Below, one piece after another: positions 37,701 through 45,182 of a stretch of DNA of 64,000 nt; the first letter of the stretch is position 1; each line of letters opens with the position of its first letter. The stretch spans positions 1 to 64,000 of the forward strand of contig CAMBTK010000003.1 of NCBI GenBank assembly GCA_945870785.1, written 5' to 3'. A program made the translations under genes and the position numbers. The notes beneath the pieces were generated by a model. It was given only the letters and a program-made list of their open reading frames with translations, made no database searches and had not been told where the DNA came from. The DNA comes from Sulfurimonas crateris. Its GTDB lineage: Bacteria > Campylobacterota > Campylobacteria > Campylobacterales > Sulfurimonadaceae.

Positions 37701-38132
37701 GGTGGTATAAATAGTTTTGGTGTACCAACTGCTGAACTTCAAATGGATGGAAAAGAGGGCAAATTAAAGTATATTGAGGGCATTAAGCCATTTAAAGCTG
37801 AAAGATTTGCTGAGTACAATAAAGATAGTGGAAATATCTGGTGGGATGGGCTTAGTGGTTCATGGCAAAATGCTGTTGCTGCTCCACATCCAGACCCTAT
37901 TTCAGGTATGCATTGTTGGCACCAAAAAGTTATTTTAGAGCCATCACAAGCAGGCGATAAGATAGGCGATATCTATGTTAATTATGATAACAACTTCAAG
38001 ATATACGAAGGCTGGAGAGATCAACTAACACGTGGGTTAGATGAAAATTCTACACTTCGTCGTCCAGAGCATATTAAGCGTCCTTGGGTACCTTTATCTC
38101 ATAAAGCATACGTTGTTAAAATAAATAAATAA
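34740..38132 (+). CDS. Tat-exported molybdopterin oxidoreductase catalytic subunit (PsrA/PhsA/Sre-like)
   Basis: Has 1130 residues. The N-terminus carries the Tat motif SRRTFLKG at 5-12, so the enzyme is periplasmic. A [4Fe-4S] site is formed by Cys99, Cys102, Cys106 and Cys136. Cys232 in SHTNICSAN is placed where the molybdenum-ligating residue lies in PsrA-like enzymes. The C-terminal domain has the molybdopterin-contact stretch LACSHHGGRWKL near 922. The protein is much longer than PsrA/PhsA (about 750), nearer to SreA or TtrA size. Sulfur or polysulfide reductase, or a reverse sulfur-oxidising role, fits the organism; tetrathionate or arsenate substrates are not excluded. No TorD/PsrD-like chaperone is beside it. 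Confidence 0.85.
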   Translation: MYLESRRTFLKGAAFTVAGATIAKGVFTTDVLAESVSNSKFTNTPDTISFYPPMSEWNDFKELDGDDWKRGGIDRHGVRSESNPEGIEVNDYMIIPTACSNCEASCGLTAWIDKKTFTVKKYMGNPLHPASRGRNCAKGYAAQSQMYDPDRIAFPLKRAPGSARGEGKWIRTTWDEAMTTIGKKMSDTIKIGDEVSKKSVMYHVGRPNENGFVPAIWHTLGLDSYNSHTNICSANGRTPTIQWANDDRTSPDWANAKLIFLNSSHAADAGHYFQQSASFIADARQKGAKLVVMDPRMSNSAGMADLWIAAWPGTEPAVYLYLTQRILNENKVDKEFVKKWINWEVFLDNKKYLDFMVSKGYISKLPKGDQFEDFIEVLKELYSPYTLDFAVKETHVPGYKLEALYDMFIWAGTAISSYFWRAAAAGNRGGWMSGRTGYLPLALRGAIGPEGGTFFHHWHVISVAGKGGSSTIGQGKRGVDIPKIDVYNELTWPPEWPISSYELSFLLPHLLTDTKWQKKWIDRGFSVPQKLSVYIPRMYNPVWINPDGFRWIEVLKDESKMELTMNLSPVWSETNWYMDYILPVGLAGERHDQHSEATMPARWTSFRQPVMRVALEKMGWKPKNPNRATLEAHIKAGLGEVWEENEFWFDLCVNYIDPTGELGIKKMWESKKNPGKPVTISEWYDAAFGDNLPNLKSTAMSDDRYKNAEYPVYEYMRDHGAWMEENNIYSPQERVIKDDGENYISHGHKYDKKHVHIDKRTGVMTVEHDGKKTSMGIETDGVKMEGFATMDKKLDFFCEWLADDWKWPEYAIPFYPRNDQEKKDMLHIVSHVNHSYMTEKNSYALNTVFRLPYNIHTRSANSKHLMEISQNHDPIWISTGDAARQGFKRGDAIRVRIVDSVTGLESGYFVAMAVPTEGVLPGTLACSHHGGRWKLINSVTIPNGVTDGKVDSQPVLRNMNDPKFMAHSPENVGRDGAQIKIEDYSGKGGINSFGVPTAELQMDGKEGKLKYIEGIKPFKAERFAEYNKDSGNIWWDGLSGSWQNAVAAPHPDPISGMHCWHQKVILEPSQAGDKIGDIYVNYDNNFKIYEGWRDQLTRGLDENSTLRRPEHIKRPWVPLSHKAYVVKINK

Positions 38133-38141
38133 CATCTAGTA

Positions 38142-38171
38142 GTTATAAAATAGGAGTTCCTATTTTATAAC
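38142..38171. terminator. 14-bp perfect hairpin, bidirectional terminator
   Basis: Arms gttataaaatagga and tcctattttataac match perfectly over 14 bp with a 2-base loop, just after the catalytic-subunit gene and just before the end of the convergent TlpA-like gene. The AT-rich outer arms give A/T runs on both strands, as expected for a bidirectional intrinsic terminator. Confidence 0.8.
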
Positions 38172-38179
38172 ATATTGGT

Positions 38180-38674
38180 TTATTTAGCTAACCACATCCT
38201 AATCCACAATCCAAAAGTACTTGTATATCCTACATCACTATAAAATATCGCTCTATCTTTATCATAAATAATTGTTGTTGGAAAAATTGATATATTAAAC
38301 ATTTTTGCCAAAGAGCCTTCCTCATCACTTACAACTTTAAATGTCAAATTACGATTATCTAGATATTTTTTAATATCTTTATTATCCCCAGAATTAGTAG
38401 CAATAGTGATTACATTAAAGTATTTAGAAATAGTTTCTATATTAGCAGCTTCTGCCTTGCAAGTAGGGCACCATGTAGCCCAAAAATGCACTAAAATAGG
38501 CTTGTTGTTCTCTGGTACATAAGTAGTCCCGTCTATTAAATGAAAGCTGCTTACACTCATTGGCTCTTGATTTAAGTTATTGCTTCTATATAAACTCAAA
38601 GCATTAGCAAAAATAGTGATAAATATTAAAAAAATAAAAATTTCTTTCATGTAATGCGCTATCTTTTTTTTCAT
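38180..38674 (-). CDS. membrane-anchored TlpA/ScsD-like thioredoxin
   Basis: Has 164 residues: an N-terminal hydrophobic anchor (about 11-28) and a periplasmic thioredoxin-fold domain with the redox pair Cys69/Cys72 in WATWCPTC and the cis-proline segment FPTTIIYD near 131. It probably reduces or oxidises periplasmic disulfides. Convergent with the molybdoenzyme operon and divergent from the NosL-like gene; a maturation role for either is a guess. Confidence 0.85.
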   Translation of the reverse strand: MKKKIAHYMKEIFIFLIFITIFANALSLYRSNNLNQEPMSVSSFHLIDGTTYVPENNKPILVHFWATWCPTCKAEAANIETISKYFNVITIATNSGDNKDIKKYLDNRNLTFKVVSDEEGSLAKMFNISIFPTTIIYDKDRAIFYSDVGYTSTFGLWIRMWLAK

Positions 38675-38751
38675 AGTAAACCAACTTTTTATTTATTTTA
38701 ACACTAAAGTAACCATTAATTGATAATATTTTAAAAATAGAGGAGTTTAAA

Positions 38752-39252
38752 ATGAGTAAAATAATTTTTTCAATAGTATTTGGAGTGTTATTAATTGGAT
38801 GTAGTTCTCAAAAAGAGGTGGTGTCTAAATCTAGTATGTTTCAAAGTGTTTCAAGCGATGAAGTAGTTCATCTTAGTAAAGAAAAAGATAAGAATTCTTG
38901 CCCACGTTGTGGGATGGATTTAACAAAATACTATAAAACAAGTCATGCAGCATATCTTGATGACAAAGTGTATCAATATTGTTCAATTCACTGTTTACAG
39001 GATCACTTACATGAGGGTATATCATTAAAAAATCCTCAGGTTGTAGATATAAAAAGTTTAAAATTTATTGGTGTTGATAAGGCTTATTATGTTGTAGGTA
39101 GTAGCGTTAAGGGAACAATGAGCAGAGTTAGTAAATATGCTTTCTCAAATAAGGAAGATGCAGAAAATTTTCAAAAAAAATATGGCGGAGAGATTATGGA
39201 TTTTTATAAAGCTTTGGAAGTAGCAGCAAAAGATTTTAAAGAGCGAAGATAA
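38752..39252 (+). CDS. NosL-like copper-binding lipoprotein
   Basis: Has 166 residues with a lipobox LLIGC (Cys17), hence a lipoprotein. CPRCGMDL (Cys50, Cys53, Met55) matches the NosL metal-binding motif, and a second pair YQYCSIHC (Cys77, Cys81) could add ligands. NosL delivers copper to nitrous oxide reductase, but no nos gene is in the window, so it could serve another cuproprotein. The C-terminal half includes the NosL-type pattern YYVVGSSVKGTMS and FSNKEDAENFQKKYGG. Confidence 0.82.
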   Translation: MSKIIFSIVFGVLLIGCSSQKEVVSKSSMFQSVSSDEVVHLSKEKDKNSCPRCGMDLTKYYKTSHAAYLDDKVYQYCSIHCLQDHLHEGISLKNPQVVDIKSLKFIGVDKAYYVVGSSVKGTMSRVSKYAFSNKEDAENFQKKYGGEIMDFYKALEVAAKDFKERR

Positions 39253-39275
39253 AAAACTCTTCTCTCTTGTATGCT

Positions 39276-40925
39276 TTAAATCATAATACCTTTAATTGTA
39301 AAAAATAACATACCAGCTAAAATAGCAGCAACAGGAACTGTAATTAGCCAAGCCGCAACAATTTTTTTGATTGCGTCTCTGCGAACATATTGAACTTTCT
39401 TAGCTTTTTTAATATTTTTCTTTGTTGATTTTATAATCTTTTTTTCATTCTCGATAAGTTTATAAAGATCTACTATTCTTGTATAGTCAGACTGCGCTTT
39501 ATCATCTTTGTCTTGTAATACTTTGAGCTCATGCTTGTATGCATTTTTATTCAGTTCTTCATCTTTAATTATTAGTGTATCTTCTTCTATTGTATGATTA
39601 TTTTCATCTTTTATATGTAACCACTCTCTTAAAAATCCGACACCAAATATCCCACCTATTGCAATGTGTGTTGAGCTAACAGGAAGCCCTAATTGGGAAG
39701 CTAAAATAACAGTCAGTGAAGCAGACATTGCTATTGAAAATGCTCTTATTTGATCTAGGTCCGTTATCTCACTACCAACTGTTTTAATCAGCTTAGGACC
39801 ATAAAGCGCAAGGCCAATTGCTATACCAAACGCACCAACACCCATAACCCAAAGAGGAATTGAAGCGCTAGAAGATACACCACCGTTTACTACAGCATCA
39901 TTAATAGCAGCTAATGGACCAATTGCATTTGCTACATCATTAGCGCCATGAGCAAAACTAAGTAGAGCTGCAGCAAAAATAAGTGGTATTGTAAATAAGG
40001 TATTTACAGACGCTTTTGTATTTTCTAAAGCTGTTACACCAGAATATAGCCTTTTTTTAACAAAAATATATACAAATATTGCAATAATAAAACCGATAAC
40101 TAGTGCAGTTGAAAAAGCTGGTTTCTTTGTAACCTCTAAAGAAATAAAAGGAAGAATATTTAATAGCTCAATTATTTTAGGCCATATATGCTTTACTCCT
40201 TTGAGTATTATATATGTAACAAATGCTAATGACATGATTGATACAAATAGTGGAACATATTTTTTAGCAGCTTCAACTTTGTCATCTTTAAAAACAATTG
40301 ATTTTTTTATTGCAAAAAGAAAAGCAGCTGCAATAATTCCACCAAGAACTGGTGAAACGATCCATGAAGCAACTATGCTGAGCATAGTTGTCCAATTTAC
40401 TACATCAAAGCCTGCTGCAGCAATTCCAGCGCCCATTACGCCACCAACAATTGAGTGTGTTGTTGAGACGGGGGCTCTCATCATAGTTGCAAAGTTAAGC
40501 CAAAGGGCTGCCGCTAGAAGAGCTGCCATCATAGCCCAAATAAATTGATCATGATTGCCATTAAAAGCAGATATATCTATAATTCCATTTTTAATTGTTT
40601 TAACAACTTCTCCACCAGCAATTAACGCACCAGAAGCTTCAAAAACTGCAGCAATAATAATTGCTGCAGTAAGTGTTAACGCTTTAGAGCCAACTGCTGG
40701 TCCTACATTGTTAGCAACATCATTGGCTCCTATATTCATAGCCATATAGGCACCAATTAGCGCTGCAACTGCAAGAAACATACTGTTTGAAATTCCACCG
40801 TTGCTTAAAAACGTAAATGTCAAAACACCAATCATAAAAAATATAGCAAACCCAAGTCTTGTAAAATCAGTTGCACTTCTTTTTAACGCTTTTTTTTGAA
40901 GCCTATCGATAGTCTTAAATTCCAT
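39276..40925 (-). CDS. PiT family inorganic phosphate transporter
   Basis: Secondary phosphate transporter of 549 residues. The duplicated PiT signatures are visible: IGANDVANNVGPAVGSKAL near 65-83 in the first half and HGANDVANAIGPLAAI near 325-340 in the second, with PVSTTH and PVSSTH motifs following each. A central and C-terminal charged cytoplasmic segment (about 440-500) is longer than usual. No phoU or DUF47 gene is adjacent. Confidence 0.9.
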   Translation of the reverse strand: MEFKTIDRLQKKALKRSATDFTRLGFAIFFMIGVLTFTFLSNGGISNSMFLAVAALIGAYMAMNIGANDVANNVGPAVGSKALTLTAAIIIAAVFEASGALIAGGEVVKTIKNGIIDISAFNGNHDQFIWAMMAALLAAALWLNFATMMRAPVSTTHSIVGGVMGAGIAAAGFDVVNWTTMLSIVASWIVSPVLGGIIAAAFLFAIKKSIVFKDDKVEAAKKYVPLFVSIMSLAFVTYIILKGVKHIWPKIIELLNILPFISLEVTKKPAFSTALVIGFIIAIFVYIFVKKRLYSGVTALENTKASVNTLFTIPLIFAAALLSFAHGANDVANAIGPLAAINDAVVNGGVSSSASIPLWVMGVGAFGIAIGLALYGPKLIKTVGSEITDLDQIRAFSIAMSASLTVILASQLGLPVSSTHIAIGGIFGVGFLREWLHIKDENNHTIEEDTLIIKDEELNKNAYKHELKVLQDKDDKAQSDYTRIVDLYKLIENEKKIIKSTKKNIKKAKKVQYVRRDAIKKIVAAWLITVPVAAILAGMLFFTIKGIMI

Positions 40926-40997
40926 TTAACGCCTTTAGTTGTATTGGCATGATTGTATTCAAATAATAATTATAGATTGATTATAGGTTTTATATTC

Positions 40998-41543
40998 TCA
41001 ATCTTTTTTTATGTAAGCTTTTATAATTTTTTGAGTTTCTATTGGTCTGTCAGCACCCATTTGACCAAGTGTTGCTACGTTTTCAAGCTTTTTTACAACA
41101 AGAAGGCTCTGTTGTGTCACTTGCCCAAATATAGTATGTCTGCCATTTAGAAAAGGAGTTGGTACTGTGGTTATAAAAAATTGGCTACCATTAGTATGAG
41201 GACCAGCATTTGCCATCGCAAGAATTCCACTTTTATCAAAGAGTTTACCTTTATACTCATCTTTAAAAGGTTTTCCCCATATACTTTCTCCGCCTCTTCC
41301 AGTTCCAGTTGGGTCTCCACCTTGAATCATAAAGTTTTTTATAATTCTATGAAAGGTAATTCCATCATAATAACCATTTTTTACATGGGTTGTGAAATTC
41401 TCAACAGCTAGAGGAGCAACATCTTGAAATAATTCAATTTCGATAATACCTTGAGTAGTCTCTAGTATTATATGAGTATTTTTCTCATTAGCAAATATAT
41501 TTATTGAAAGTATCATCAATAAGGCTATAACTATTTTTCTCAT
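40998..41543 (-). CDS. cyclophilin-type peptidyl-prolyl isomerase
   Basis: Has 181 residues. A signal peptide (about 1-18) indicates a periplasmic location. The cyclophilin core shows FHRIIKNFMIQGGDPTGTGRGG near 64-85, split by catalytic Arg in FHRI, then GPHTNGSQFFIT and LNGRHTIFGQV. PpiA-like activity assists proline isomerisation in envelope proteins. Stands alone, with no evident operon partner. Confidence 0.92.
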   Translation of the reverse strand: MRKIVIALLMILSINIFANEKNTHIILETTQGIIEIELFQDVAPLAVENFTTHVKNGYYDGITFHRIIKNFMIQGGDPTGTGRGGESIWGKPFKDEYKGKLFDKSGILAMANAGPHTNGSQFFITTVPTPFLNGRHTIFGQVTQQSLLVVKKLENVATLGQMGADRPIETQKIIKAYIKKD

Positions 41544-41639
41544 TTTCTCTCCGATAAGTAAGTTTATTTGCAGTATTGTATCTGTATTTTATAAAAAATT
41601 AAAATTAGGAAAAAATAAATGAAGAGCTATCTATGTAAG

Positions 41640-41667
41640 ATTTGTCGCAAATAAAATTGCGACAAAT
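41640..41667 (-). terminator. hairpin downstream of the HU gene
   Basis: Perfect 11-bp inverted repeat (atttgtcgcaa / ttgcgacaaat) with a 6-base loop, just beyond the HU stop codon. The U-tract afterwards is poor (cttacat), so termination is inferred mainly from stem strength and place. Confidence 0.55.
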
Positions 41668-41674
41668 AGAGGAA

Positions 41675-41959
41675 TTATTTACCTGCTGCTACGCGGTCTT
41701 TTAGACCTTTACCAGCTTTAAATTTTGGAACCATTTTATCTTTAGTAGTATAAGTTTTGCTAGTTCCAGGAACTTTACCACTTTTACCTTTTTGTAATGA
41801 AGCACTAAAGCTTCCAAATCCTACAAGAGAAACATCTTCTTTTTTTACTAGAGCAGATGCAACTGCTTCTGTAAAAGCTTTGATAGCTGCTTCAGCTTCA
41901 ACTTTAGTTTTGTAATTACCACTTGCTTGCACTAGTTCAACGAATTGAGCTTTATTCAT
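41675..41959 (-). CDS. hup: HU family DNA-binding protein
   Basis: Small nucleoid protein of 94 residues that bends DNA. It begins MNKAQFVELV, has the GFGSF motif near 47 and a basic arm (KSGKVPGTSKTYTTKDKMVPKFKAGKGLK, here only outlined) that is typical of HU/IHF. Single gene with its own downstream hairpin. Confidence 0.93.
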   Translation of the reverse strand: MNKAQFVELVQASGNYKTKVEAEAAIKAFTEAVASALVKKEDVSLVGFGSFSASLQKGKSGKVPGTSKTYTTKDKMVPKFKAGKGLKDRVAAGK

Positions 41960-42054
41960 AAATCGACCCTTGAATTTATAAAGATTTTCCGAAACTACAA
42001 AACTTTAAAATAGAATTTAATAGTTAAGTAATTCAGCTACAGACACTTTATAGT

Positions 42055-42288
42055 TTATTTGCTTAAAGATTTCTTCTTTTTATTAAAAAAAGAGAAAAAA
42101 TAGAAAGATTTCTTCTTTTTTAGTCCGATTTTAGCTTGTTTGAGTAGTTTTGCTGCAACACTACTTATATTAGTATCTATTATTAAAGAGGTAAGTCCTC
42201 TTATTTTATTATATTTATTTTTATTTGTATGTATGGATAAAAATACATCTTCTAAACCATCTCTTTCTTGTTGCGTAAGTGCATTCAT
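42055..42288 (-). CDS. small basic protein, partner of the HTH gene
   Basis: Unrecognised 77-residue protein. The first 50 residues (LTQQERDGLEDVFLSIH, then GLTSLIIDTNISSVAAKLL) look folded and helical; the last 27 are extremely Lys/Phe-rich with KKKK runs. The Shine-Dalgarno aaggatt is good. It starts 3 bases after the upstream HTH gene, so they form a two-gene unit. Nothing indicates a toxin motif or catalytic residues. Confidence 0.65.
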   Translation of the reverse strand: MNALTQQERDGLEDVFLSIHTNKNKYNKIRGLTSLIIDTNISSVAAKLLKQAKIGLKKKKSFYFFSFFNKKKKSLSK

Positions 42289-42291
42289 AAA

Positions 42292-42531
42292 TTAATCCTT
42301 GAGCTTATTTATTTTTCTTACAGTTCTAATGATTTCTTCATCTTCAAGTCTTCCAAGCATCTGCATTACGGTAATTGCTGCTTGAGGCTTTGCGCGTGCA
42401 AGTTTCCAATCTTGATAAGTTCTCATTGGTATTCCCAATGAATAAGCCATATCTTTTAGGGAAATCTTTTTCCCATTATTTTTTGCCTCTATGGAGTTAT
42501 GAAGAATATTGAAGAGATCATTAATTTGCAT
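42292..42531 (-). CDS. small helix-turn-helix DNA-binding protein
   Basis: Has 79 residues. The segment ISLKDMAYSLGIPMRTYQDWKLARAKP (about 23-49, quoted only to show the pattern of a helix-turn-helix with recognition helix MRTYQDWK) resembles a phage-repressor-type or XRE-like HTH. It heads a two-gene unit and faces a very AT-rich intergenic region, suggesting autoregulation. No oligomerisation domain is obvious. Confidence 0.7.
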   Translation of the reverse strand: MQINDLFNILHNSIEAKNNGKKISLKDMAYSLGIPMRTYQDWKLARAKPQAAITVMQMLGRLEDEEIIRTVRKINKLKD

Positions 42532-42742
42532 AAGATATTATACGTAATAAATACTTAAACATACATTTTAAATATTTATTTATATATTAAAACATATATT
42601 AGATACTTAAAATATTATGTAAACGTATATAATAATATCATATTATACGATATTACGTATTTTAAATACAAAAAATAGTTAATAAAAATAAGAAAATTTT
42701 AGGTAGATGATGTTTTGAGGTTAATTTATGTTTGTGATGTGG
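42532..42742. promoter_or_regulatory. very AT-rich intergenic region with repeated and palindromic motifs
   Basis: This stretch of about 210 bases has almost no G or C. It contains recurrent TATTATACG / ATTACGTAT elements (near 42536 and 42641-42660), two ATACTTAAA copies and the palindrome ataatat-c-atattat at 42632-42646. It lies upstream of the HTH gene and after the FapA-like gene, so it must hold the HTH promoter. Operator function is inferred; simple AT-rich chance is the alternative. Confidence 0.5.
42632..42646. repeat. 7-bp palindrome, candidate operator
   Basis: Perfect arms ataatat and atattat around a single C, about 100 bases upstream of the HTH start codon. Palindromes are expected often in such AT-rich DNA, so the assignment is weak. 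Confidence 0.3.
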
Positions 42743-44413
42743 TTAGCTTTTTGCTATTTTTTTATTTGTTGGATGCAGGGTTAAGTACTCTTGTGATTCT
42801 ATGATATAAAATGGTTCATAAGCAGAAGCTTCTGTTTTAAATATAAATTCTTCACCGTTATTTAGCGTAAATACAATTGTATTTAAACCTCTAAAAGGGT
42901 TTTGAATTGTAATTCTAGCACTCATCGTACTATTTATGATTTTTTCTTGCGCTGAATTTAGCTCATCTAACTTTTCTTTTAAAATTGGTATTTGCGATAA
43001 AGTATGTTTTTTAGCCCCTTCAAGCTTATATTTAATATCTTCTATTTCCTGTGTTAAGTAGTTGTATTTGCTCTTTAGAGTAGCTACATCTTTATAATTA
43101 ATTTTAAATAGGTTGTCTTCACCACTAACAAGTTTTATTGTTATGGAGTTTGATGCATAAATTTTAAGGTTATTTTTTACTTGACCAATAGTTACATTTT
43201 CTGCATAAATTGTGCCACTAAGTGAGTTTTCTATATCCACATTTGTAGCATGAACTTCACCGCCTTCTAAGAGTTTTATATTTGCATTATGACATCTTAG
43301 GTGGCCTTTATGTCTATTTATATGAGCAAATTTAGCTTCCTGATAAGAGTCTTGATGTGTTGCACCCTCTATTGTGAGATTTACTGCTCTTAGAGTTGAT
43401 TTTGCTCCTACATGTCCATTGATATGTATTGTTTCAGATGTAAGCTCAACGCCCTCTCCAAGGCTATCTAACGAAGTGTCGTGTTGAGAGATGATTACTT
43501 CAATATTGTTGCTCTCTTCTTTTGCTATCTTGCTTTGAACGCGGGAGAGAGATTGTATTTTTATTTTATTATCAATATAAAAATTATTTTCATCTAAATG
43601 GACGTACCCTTTTACTTTGCTTTTATAAATTTTTCGATCACTATTTTCTAAAATTTCAATACTAATCGCATCTATACTACATTTTAAATCGTCGTTGTTT
43701 TTTAAATAAGTGTTATCGATTATTTCACCGAGTGCATTGAAGCCATTTTTTCCAAAAATAGGCTTTATATATTCAACCAAAATTTCTGCTTTATCAACTT
43801 CTATCACTTGATGATTTGACTCTTTTTCTAAAAAGTGAAATAGAAGTTTACTCTCTCTTGTAATCTCTGGCTCAATACCAATAAAAAGAGGTATCTTTAT
43901 TTTTTTAATAAATTTTCCAGCATATAGATATTTGACAAACTGCTTTAGCTTCTCTTTCATCTCTTTGTCAAAAATATTAATCAAAACATTATTTAGAGCT
44001 TTTATGTTGTTGAACTCTTTTAGAAGAAGAAGGTAGATCTCTTTAGGCTGATATGTTTTATAAGGAATTTGAGACTCTGGGTGTAAAATGATATTGACCA
44101 TAGATTTTGTAGGCGAAAACTCTATACTGTAATCAAGTTTTATAATATGCTTTTGCATTTGTTTTAGTGTTATTAAGAGTAGTTGCTTTATTTCTACATG
44201 CTCATTAACCATTTTTTGATTATTATCGTAATACTTAAATATATCCTCTTCATATGGTAAAAACTCTTTTTGAGAGATTGTTTTCATATAAGTTTCAATG
44301 CCATTGATATTAAAAGTAAACTCAAGTGGAGAACAGTCGTTTTCAATAGCAAATTTATTTATAGTAGCACTAATATTTTTAGTTTTAAATCTTTTAGTAA
44401 GCAAGCAAATCAC
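42743..44413 (-). CDS. FapA/DUF342 family protein
   Basis: Has 556 residues. The middle (about 250-440) is a repetitive right-handed beta-helix-like region (ETIHINGHVGAKSTL, VHATNVDIENSLSGTIYAENVTIGQV) characteristic of FapA/DUF342, followed by a coiled coil (about 455-510) and a short C-terminal beta domain. The N-terminus (1-200) is unlike the usual FapA start. No signal peptide; cytoplasmic. DUF342 proteins in other bacteria affect flagellation or cell envelope, but the function here is unknown. It overlaps its upstream neighbour by 20 bases. Confidence 0.75.
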   Translation of the reverse strand: MICLLTKRFKTKNISATINKFAIENDCSPLEFTFNINGIETYMKTISQKEFLPYEEDIFKYYDNNQKMVNEHVEIKQLLLITLKQMQKHIIKLDYSIEFSPTKSMVNIILHPESQIPYKTYQPKEIYLLLLKEFNNIKALNNVLINIFDKEMKEKLKQFVKYLYAGKFIKKIKIPLFIGIEPEITRESKLLFHFLEKESNHQVIEVDKAEILVEYIKPIFGKNGFNALGEIIDNTYLKNNDDLKCSIDAISIEILENSDRKIYKSKVKGYVHLDENNFYIDNKIKIQSLSRVQSKIAKEESNNIEVIISQHDTSLDSLGEGVELTSETIHINGHVGAKSTLRAVNLTIEGATHQDSYQEAKFAHINRHKGHLRCHNANIKLLEGGEVHATNVDIENSLSGTIYAENVTIGQVKNNLKIYASNSITIKLVSGEDNLFKINYKDVATLKSKYNYLTQEIEDIKYKLEGAKKHTLSQIPILKEKLDELNSAQEKIINSTMSARITIQNPFRGLNTIVFTLNNGEEFIFKTEASAYEPFYIIESQEYLTLHPTNKKIAKS

Positions 44414-45068
44414 TATAATCGTATTTTGAAAAATCTAGATAAAGTTTTCCATCTCTATGGATGACTCTTGAGTCATTATCGTATGCATCTAAGAAGTGTT
44501 TTTTTATTATTTTTCTTTGAGATGATTTTATATTTAATGATTTAAGATACTCTTTGAGTTCAACAAGCTTTAAATCATGAATCAGCTCAGCTTCGCCATG
44601 GTGTTTAAAGTCTTCAAGGTCGTTTGCACTATCTAAAGAATCTTTTTCCCTTTCAAAGCGCATCTTTTTATTTACAAGAGTTAATATATTTTTTAGTTGT
44701 TCATCTTTTGAGCTATATATTTGCTCTATCTTATCTCTCTCATCACGTAACATCTTCTCTTTATCATCTATAAGTTTATCTATTTTATTTTCTAGTTTGG
44801 TGATTTTGTTTTTTAGAAACGTATTTTCTTTTTGAAAGAGTGTAAGAACAGTTGCAATAGTTATCTTAGGTTTTGATATTTGAGTTGTGCTATTTTTTTC
44901 TTCTAAGTTTTTTTCACTTTTTTCAATGATAGCAGGAGTATTTGTTACAATAATATATGTTTTTGAATCTTCAATGATGTAATTTAATTTTTTCGCTCTA
45001 ATCTTGGAGTTAAGCATCTCTTTTGACATCTTAAAGTGTTTGCAATATTCATCTATCGTTAATCTCAT
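44394..45068 (-). CDS. HTH and coiled-coil protein coupled to the FapA-like gene
   Basis: Has 224 residues, function not recognised. The N-terminal 45 residues (TIDEYCKHFKMSKEMLNSKIRAKKL) look like a MerR/excisionase-type winged helix-turn-helix; residues about 78-130 form a strong coiled coil; the C-terminus (about 160-224) is charged, ending in DGKLYLDFSKYDYSDLLAY. It overlaps the FapA-like gene by 20 bases, so both are co-translated, and a structural or regulatory complex is inferred. Confidence 0.7.
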   Translation of the reverse strand: MRLTIDEYCKHFKMSKEMLNSKIRAKKLNYIIEDSKTYIIVTNTPAIIEKSEKNLEEKNSTTQISKPKITIATVLTLFQKENTFLKNKITKLENKIDKLIDDKEKMLRDERDKIEQIYSSKDEQLKNILTLVNKKMRFEREKDSLDSANDLEDFKHHGEAELIHDLKLVELKEYLKSLNIKSSQRKIIKKHFLDAYDNDSRVIHRDGKLYLDFSKYDYSDLLAY

Positions 45069-45145
45069 GTAAAATCCAGAATATTTTTTTTGTTATTCTA
45101 GCATAATTATGATTTTTCAAAAGTTATTTTAAATGAAGCCTATAA

Positions 45146-45151
45146 TATAAT
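45146..45151 (+). promoter_or_regulatory. -10 box upstream of fba
   Basis: TATAAT about 31 bases before the fba ATG; a second TATAAT begins five bases earlier, so either may be used. No consensus -35. Confidence 0.45.
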
Positions 45152-45182
45152 TCGGGATAAAATTTATAAAAAGAGTTTAATA

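Noticed and set aside
40201-40548. Forward open frame antisense to the phosphate transporter
   Set aside because: Ala/Ile/Thr-rich low-complexity translation is the mirror of the transporter helices; no ribosome-binding site or motif was found.
42055-42531. Toxin-antitoxin system
   Set aside because: The gene sizes and an HTH gene first fit loosely, but the second protein shows no known toxin motif, so I kept it as an unknown two-gene unit.
42532-42742. CRISPR array or phage attachment site in the AT-rich region
   Set aside because: Repeats are short and irregular, without uniform spacers, and no integrase or tRNA end is near.
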